Assembly (NCBI GenBank): GCA_963662175.1
Contig: OY759218.1
Location: 1,426,001 to 1,490,000, forward strand
From: Aradus depressus
Taxonomy: Eukaryota; Arthropoda; Insecta; Hemiptera; Aradidae
DNA: 64,000 bases
Direction: 5' to 3'
Shown here: positions 58,440 to 64,000 of the stretch, one piece after another
Layout: each line of letters begins with the position of its first letter
How positions within the stretch are numbered: position 1 is the stretch's first letter
The notes under the pieces: model-generated
Seen by the model: only the letters and a program-made list of their open reading frames with translations
What the model was told of the DNA's origin: nothing
Databases searched by the model: none
Position numbers and translations under genes: made by a program

Positions 58440-59477
58440 TGCAATGGAACATAAGAGGTTTGTTCAACAATCTGCTGAAGAGCTGAAGTACCTAGTTGGA
58501 AGTCACGACCCATTTTGTGTTTCAATTCAGGAAACACATCTTAGATCAGATCACTCGTTCAGATTGAAAGGATTCACGTGTTTTAGCAAATAAGTCGACC
58601 CAGGCTTAAGAGGGAGAGGTCACGGGGGCGTCCTGGTGGGGTTCTGAAACAACCAACCCCAAAGACAAACTACTGGAGGATATAGTCAATAACAAGAAGT
58701 GGATACTGTTGAATAGCGGCAGCAAAACTCACTTTATCGCTAGATCCGGTGCCTTCAGCGCTATCGACCTTAGCTTTGCATCATCATCCTTAGCCCCAAG
58801 TCTAGACTGGCATGTCACGACAGATCTGCATCACAGTGATCATTTTCCTATTTTAATTAAAATGTTGGGCACCAGAAGAGTCGCGGTTGAAGTCCGTCCA
58901 AAGTGGAATATAAAAAAGGCCAATTGGAACTTGTATGCTGATTCACTAAAGTCCACTCAACTGTCTATAGAGAATGACGTGAAATCAATAACATCAGTTA
59001 TAACACAGCCCGCTGCGCTGTCTGTTCCGAAAAAAGGAGAAAAAATACCCAGAAGCCCTGTGTCATGGTGGACAGCAGAATGTTCGGCAAGCAACAGAGC
59101 AAAGAAGAATGCCTTCAACAAATTCAAAAGAAGCCCTACACTGAGCTGTGGAACGTAGAATAAAAAGAGAGGCAAAAACGACGAAGTCATGGCAAGATTA
59201 TATTTCCTCTCTTAATGTTCACAGCACACCAAAAGAGGTCTGGAATAAAGTTAGAGCAATCAGTGGTCGACACAAACCATTCCAGAACCCAGTACTTATT
59301 TCAGGAGGGCGCGTCTACACAGAGCCTGCCGACGTTGCTGAACTTCTAGCTGAATTTTATCGCAAAGTTTCATCTAACGATACATATTCTGATAGATTTA
59401 GACAGCACAAGAACTGCGAAGAGTCTTACAAACTTGATTTCTCTACGAGAAATATACACATATTCATGCATATTTAG
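58440..59477 (+). pseudogene. I-like LINE copy 2, endonuclease with internal deletion
   Basis: WNIRGLFNNLL, then ETHLRSDHSFRLKGF. A deletion at about 58635 removes the block up to CHNTWWGS. It then matches copy 1 (NSGSKTHFIARSGAFSAIDL, LHHSDHFPILI). A small deletion near 59145 changes the frame. Confidence 0.82.
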
Positions 59478-59734
59478 AAATGATTGTTGAAATTCATTAA
59501 GGCTAAGGCCACACCGGAGGAGACTTAGCTAGGAGCCTAGAGACTAGTGAGTTCACCTAGTTACTTAGAGCCTGGGTATAAGTGGCCACATATCCCTCGC
59601 GGGTAGCTTAGTGACCAGAGGTTGTTCCATAGTGCACTGTGGAAAATGCCTTTGTAAAAGTTACCCAGAAAAATTATACTCACCGAAAATACTCGGCTGA
59701 GATTTGATTTATTACAAGAAACACGGGAAGCAAG

Positions 59735-59895
59735 ATGTTGGAATGTCGGAATTACGATGAAAAGTTTTTTGAATATGTTAGAATGAGCACAAACACCTTT
59801 GACATTCTACTTACTAAAATTGAGGAGGAACTACAAAAACAGGATACGAACTACAGATTATGCATTTCACCAGAGGAACGTCTCGTTGTTACACT
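59735..59895 (+). pseudogene. Harbinger (HARBI1-like) transposase first exon
   Basis: The frame reads MLECRNYDEKFFEYVRMSTN then TFDILLTKIEEELQKQDTNY and RLCISPEERLVVTLR, matching the N-terminal region of HARBI1/DDE_Tnp_4 transposases (YFRMS, ISPEERLAVTLR). A GTAAGC donor follows. The DDE catalytic exons are not found, so it is a remnant. Confidence 0.82.
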
Positions 59896-60139
59896 GAGGT
59901 AAGCAAACCATCATATTCAAAATTGAAAAACATGTATTTAACAAAGAAACATTAGGAAAAAATAGTAAAAGAAACATTAGTAAACCAAACCTCGACAATA
60001 ACTATTTTTTTAAATTTGTAATGGAAAAAAAATCGTAGAAGAAACATTAGTAAAAGAAAAAAAAAATAGTAGAAGAAAAAATCACGAAACCTCACACAAG
60101 AGCCTCGGATATTGATAGATTTCACAGGAAACAACCCGG

Positions 60140-62967
60140 CAAACGTCTTAGGTTTAATCTTGGATACTGGAATATTTTAACATTATATAGACCCGGAGCA
60201 CTGAATTTGCTCTTGAATCAGATTGAAAAATATAAGTTGGACATAACTGCCATCCAGGAGATCCGATGGACTGGTCAAGGTATACTAGAGAAGAAGCATC
60301 ACACAGTTTACTACAGTTGCAGCGAACGGTTACATTCCTATGGTACCGGATTCATTGTCCGGAAAGCTTTCCGTCACTTGGTCATTGGCTACAAGGCAGT
60401 TAGCCCGAGAATTTGACTTATCCGAATTCGGGGAAAATTTTATAATTATAGCGTAGTTAGTACATATGCTCCAACAGAAGATGCTGAAGACGACGAGAAA
60501 GATGAGTTTTATGAGATGCTGGAAACAACAATTGACTCGTGCCCAAGGTATGACATGAAAATCATTGTAGGGGACATGAATGCCAAGGTGGGAAGGGAGG
60601 AGATATACACTCCTACCATCGGCAAACATAGCCTGCATGAAACCAGCAACAGAAATGGACAGCGGCTCATTAATTTTGCAGCATCCAGAAATCTCATCAT
60701 TGCCAGCACTCTATTCCCTCACAAGCGTATACATAAGGGCACCTGGACCTCACCTGATGGTCGTTCAGTCAATCAGATTGACCATATTCTCGCGAGTAGC
60801 AGGCATATTAGCAGCATAACCGATGTCCGGACATTCAGAGGGGCTAATGTAGACTCAGACCACTTCCTCAGTATCGCTCACATTCAAGCAAGAATATCGT
60901 GTTCCACAGTTCGACGGGAACCCGCGAGCAAGAAGTTTAACTTAAAGAAATTTAATGACCCTCAAGTTAAGGAGCAATATGCAGAAGCTCTGGACCTACG
61001 GTTGCGATCTCGGGAACCCCCAGTGGCGGGTATTGATGGAGAATGGGCCGACTGCTGTTCAGCTATCGAAGAAGCGGCTAAAGAGACTCTTGGGCCAGCT
61101 GAGAAAGATGTCAGATCTCCATGGTTCAATGAGGAGTGTCAGGCCGCTACCGACGCTAAAAATGTGGCATATCGGGTCATGCTGAATAGACGCACACGCA
61201 GGACTGTGGAGGAGTATAGAAGAAAAAGGAGAGATGAGAAACGCTTACACCGTCAGAAGAAGAGGGCGTCAAAAAATGAGGAGCTGATAGAATTGGAGAA
61301 GTTCAGGTTGGACAACAACGCAAGGAAATTCTTCCAATCGGCAAATAAGAGCAGGAAGCCCTTCAAGCAAATCCCCTCCATGTGCATGGATGAGCAGGGA
61401 GCTCTCCTCACTGATACACAGGCCTGCACAGCAGAATGGAGAAGATATTTTGAGAATCTCCTCAATGGACAGGAGGACTATTTGCAGGATCAAATAGTGC
61501 AGCACATGGCAACTGATGATGAAATAGAACCACCGGATGAGGATGAGGTCATCGAGGCAATTAACAGATTAAAGAATCATAAAGCAGCAGGGATTGACGG
61601 GCTACCGGGGGAGCTGTTTAAGCATGGTGGTGGCGAACTTAGGAAACTCCTCCATAATCTAATAATCACGATATGGACGGAGGAAACCATGCCAGCGGCC
61701 TGGAGAAAAACAGTTATATGCCCTATTCATAAGAAAGGTGATCTGTTAAAATGCTCGAACTACCGTGGTATATCTTCCATGTGCCTACAAAATCCTCTCA
61801 AATGTTTTGTTCCATAGGCTCCTACCTTTTTCTGAGCGGGAAATAGGCCACTATCAGTGTGGGTTCAGGAGTGGAAGATCCACCACTGATCAGATCTTTA
61901 GCCTCAGGACCATTCTAGAAAGAGGAAGAGAATACAGGATTACTACTCACCACCTCTTCATAGACTTTAAATCAGCATATGATAGTATAGACCGAGAGCA
62001 ACTGTACAAAGCACTGGTGGAGCTTAACATCCCAGGTAAGCTCATACGGCTGATCAGGTTGACAATGTCAGGAGTACAGTGTGTGGTAAAAGTCAAGGGC
62101 AATACATCCGAAGAGTTCTTGTCCAGAAGAGGCGTGAGGCAAGGTGATGCCCTGGCATGCCTCCTGTTTAACCTGGCCCTTGAGAAAGCCATAAGAGACT
62201 CGGGAATACAGACGACGGGCACGATATTTAATAGGATGGTCCAGCTTCTCGCCTATGCTGATGACATAGACATAATCGGTCGGTCCCGCCAAGCAGTTAC
62301 TGAAGCCTTTTTAGCCCTTGAAGCCGCTGCTAGAAGACTGGGACTAGTGATTAACCAGAGTAAAACCAAGTATATGGTGTCTCAGCAAGAAATTAGGCAG
62401 GAGGGAGAGAAGGTGGCGTTTGGACCCTACTTCTTTGAGCAGGTGTCAGGGTTCATTTATCTCGGCTCACAGGTTGTAAGTGACAACCAAATATCAGCAG
62501 AAACCAGTAGGAGGATCATGTGCGCTAACAGATGTTATTATGGGCTTCAAAAGCATCTATCTAGTAAGCTGGTAGCCCGGCGTACGAAGGTCGTCCTGTA
62601 CAAAACTCTTATCCGCCCAGTTCTCACATACGGCTCAGAAACCTGGACAACTACTAAAGCAGAAGATCGAGACCTCCAAATATTTGAAAGGAAGGTGCTC
62701 CGGAAGATTTACGGTCCGGTGTATGTTGGAGGAGAATGGAGGCGTAGGAGCAACCAGGAGGTGTACGACCTGTACAAAGAACCAGATGTGGCTAAAGTGA
62801 TAAAACTGGGCAGGTTAAGGTGGGCCGGACATATTATCAGGATGAGCGAAGAAATGATCCCAAGAAAGCTACTGACGGAAGTCCTGCACGGAAGGCGGAG
62901 AGTAGGGAGACCGAGACTGCGGTGGTCGGACTGTGTGACCAACGACACCAGGAACATCGGGATCTAG
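60140..62967 (+). pseudogene. RTE-like ORF2: APE endonuclease and reverse transcriptase
   Basis: Open from GYWNILTLYRPGALNLLLNQ with ITAIQEIRWTG, IVGDMNAKVGREEIYTPTIG, QIDHILAS and VDSDHFLSIAH (endonuclease), then KAAGIDGLPGELFKHGG, HYQCGFRSGRSTTDQIF, LFIDFKSAYDSIDREQL, GVRQGDALACLLFNLALEKA and LLAYADDIDIIG (YADD), and the C-terminus YKTLIRPVLTYGSETW to GRPRLRWSDCV. Only two defects are seen: a TGA at 60414-60416 and a frameshift near 61790. All catalytic motifs are intact, so this is one of the youngest elements here. Confidence 0.9.
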
Positions 62968-63080
62968 AACTGGATGGGAGCCGCACAAAACAGAGACTCC
63001 TGGCGATTGCTGCTCGAGGAAGCCAAGACTCGTTAGCGGGTTGTAGAGCTGCATTAAGTAAAGTAAGTAAAAGAAAATAT
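60140..63080 (+). mobile_element. RTE-like LINE, nearly full length, inside the Harbinger
   Basis: Single-ORF non-LTR element with endonuclease then RT. Its 3' end is 'aagtaaagtaagtaaaag' plus an (AT)n run at 63078-63099, as in RTE-type tails. A 45-bp AT-rich motif ('agaaacattagtaaaccaaacc') stands at 59965 and again at 63117 on either side. Confidence 0.85.
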
Positions 63081-63182
63081 ATATATATATATATATATAA
63101 AACGAAAATTGTAAAAGAAACCTTAGTAAACCAAACCTCTACAATAATTAATTTGAAAAAAATTAAATTGGCTTGAAAGTAT

Positions 63183-63278
63183 TCACAAAAGATTGTCTTG
63201 GTCGTGGGGGACATTCCCAGATTCATGTACTTGGATCTTTCTCTTGAATACAGCCGAAATGAGAGTTTCATCGTCCAT
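63183..63278 (-). other. short ORF, possible relic of Harbinger second protein
   Basis: 31 codons: MDDETLISAVFKRKIQVHES, ending DQDNLL. The start weakly recalls MADF-type DNA-binding proteins that accompany PIF/Harbinger transposases. Too short to identify. Confidence 0.2.
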
Positions 63279-63568
63279 AATAATAAATAAAAAAAAATGA
63301 AGAAGTAAAAATCAACAAGAGAAAACGCTGAATAAAAAGCTATAAATTAAAAAAGAAAATAGTTGCAGAAGCAGTTGTCACCATGTCACTAGATGGAAGA
63401 ACAGACGAGTTTGTTTACTAGGTGACTACCCTGGTGAGTCACCATGTAACTAGTTGCTGGTGTGGCCGTTCTCCAATGTTCTAGGCTGTTCGTTTTCTTG
63501 GTTGACTCACCAAGCGACTCACCTTGTCACTAGTCACCTAGCTAGTCTCCTCCGGTGTGGCCTTACCC

Positions 63569-63660
63569 TAGGTGATGGTTTACTGAAGGACAGGCGGTGC
63601 GATGGGAAGCGCTCTGGCCCCCCAGAGAGGCTTGCTATCCGTTGTGACAACACTCCCTAT
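63569..63660 (+). mobile_element. I-like LINE copy 2, 3' UTR remainder
   Basis: 'gtgatggtttactgaaggac' through 'cttgctatccgttgtgacaac' equals 46418-46500 of copy 1. Confidence 0.9.
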
Positions 63661-64000
63661 GGCTATTTTTTAAAAAACATTTTCTGAAATTACTACAGTT
63701 ACAATAACCTGTAATATGACTTTAATTGTACATCATAAAATTTCGTATCGATTGAGACTTTTTTCGACTTTCTATGACTCACGAATCGTGAAATATATAA
63801 TAATAATAATAATTTTATTACCAAATAAATTCTACAAAATTTATAGGTAACGTCAATCCTTTCCATTTTTAACTTAAATTTAATATTAACAAAATCATCC
63901 ATACTATAAAAACACTCCTTTTTTTAAAGTTCATTTTTATTAATGTCCCTAAAGAGGCCCTCACACTGGCAAAAATTTCGCTCAAAAATTTGAAGATGTC
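63661..64000. other. right edge, nothing recognised
   Basis: AT-rich. The last 60 bp contain 'gaggccctcacactggc', similar to the candidate MITE end at 18610, which may start another element beyond the window. Confidence 0.4.

Larger units (their letters stand above)
56578..59500 (+). mobile_element. I-clade-like LINE, copy 2 (RT deleted, split by Harbinger)
   Basis: Shares its 5' UTR with copy 1 (43769). ORF1 is nearly full length here, ORF2 has the endonuclease, and the RT is missing between 'gatttctctac' and the 3' UTR. The last part of the 3' UTR lies at 63569-63660, after the Harbinger insertion. Confidence 0.85.
59501..63568 (+). mobile_element. PIF/Harbinger DNA transposon, 4.07 kb, carrying an RTE-like LINE
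   Basis: Inverted ends share TAAGGCCACACCGGAGGAGAC (left from 59504, right reverse from 63565) and continue imperfectly into ACTAGT-rich sequence. The 3-bp flanks are TAA (59498-59500) and TAG (63569-63571). The unoccupied homologous site in I-like copy 1 reads TGA (46415-46417) at this point. A first transposase exon (59735-59895) is present and the rest of the gene is replaced by a LINE. Confidence 0.9.

Overview
This is a stretch of animal, almost certainly insect, nuclear genome: AT-rich, with GT-AG introns and dense transposable elements. Two conserved host genes can be recognised, both on the minus strand. The first is strawberry notch (sno/SBNO), a nuclear DExD/H-box (SNF2-like) co-regulator. 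It runs from about 23.5 kb down to the left edge and leaves the window. I could place 16 coding exons. All phases match across the junctions and they give exactly 869 codons without a stop. The second is vrille/NFIL3 (bZIP repressor, 38693-39958), whose last coding exon is complete. No closer taxonomic placement is safe from the sequence.

Layout. 1-23.5 kb: sno, with introns filled by two decayed Ty3/Gypsy elements (about 4.2-8.2 kb and 9.8-14.17 kb; only the second keeps an LTR), a hAT deletion derivative with a perfect 8-bp target duplication (8.6-9.3 kb), an R1-like LINE (16-17 kb), an RTE-type LINE tail (21.7-22.15 kb), two tRNA-derived SINE families and an unclassified interspersed repeat. 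23.5-32.6 kb: a piggyBac relic carrying a fourfold 94-bp tandem repeat, short repeat units around it, a Jockey-type LINE tail, a 213-bp palindrome, an R1-like LINE tail and another LINE. 32.7-34.6 kb: two head-to-head copies of a Penelope-like element (PLE, reverse transcriptase plus GIY-YIG endonuclease). 34.6-42.9 kb: vrille and its flanks, a second palindrome and a pogo-like foldback MITE. 42.9-49.8 kb: a Jockey-type LINE split by an I-clade-like LINE, then a minisatellite with an 88-bp higher-order period. 49.8-51.6 kb: a third PLE copy bounded by 180-bp inverted arms. 51.6-56.5 kb: LINE, SINE and second-family PLE fragments. 56.5-63.7 kb: a three-level nest, an RTE-like LINE inside a PIF/Harbinger transposon inside a second copy of the I-like LINE. 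The other I-like copy supplies the unoccupied Harbinger target site.

The strongest candidate for something under-described is a short RNA-like motif at the ends of several unrelated PLE copies and palindromes. A CUGANGA-like core is followed by a small hairpin (in three cases closed by a GNRA tetraloop: GUAA, GAAA, GCAA) and then GAAA. The hairpin stem changes by compensation between families. This resembles a minimal hammerhead ribozyme, with one extra nucleotide after the core.
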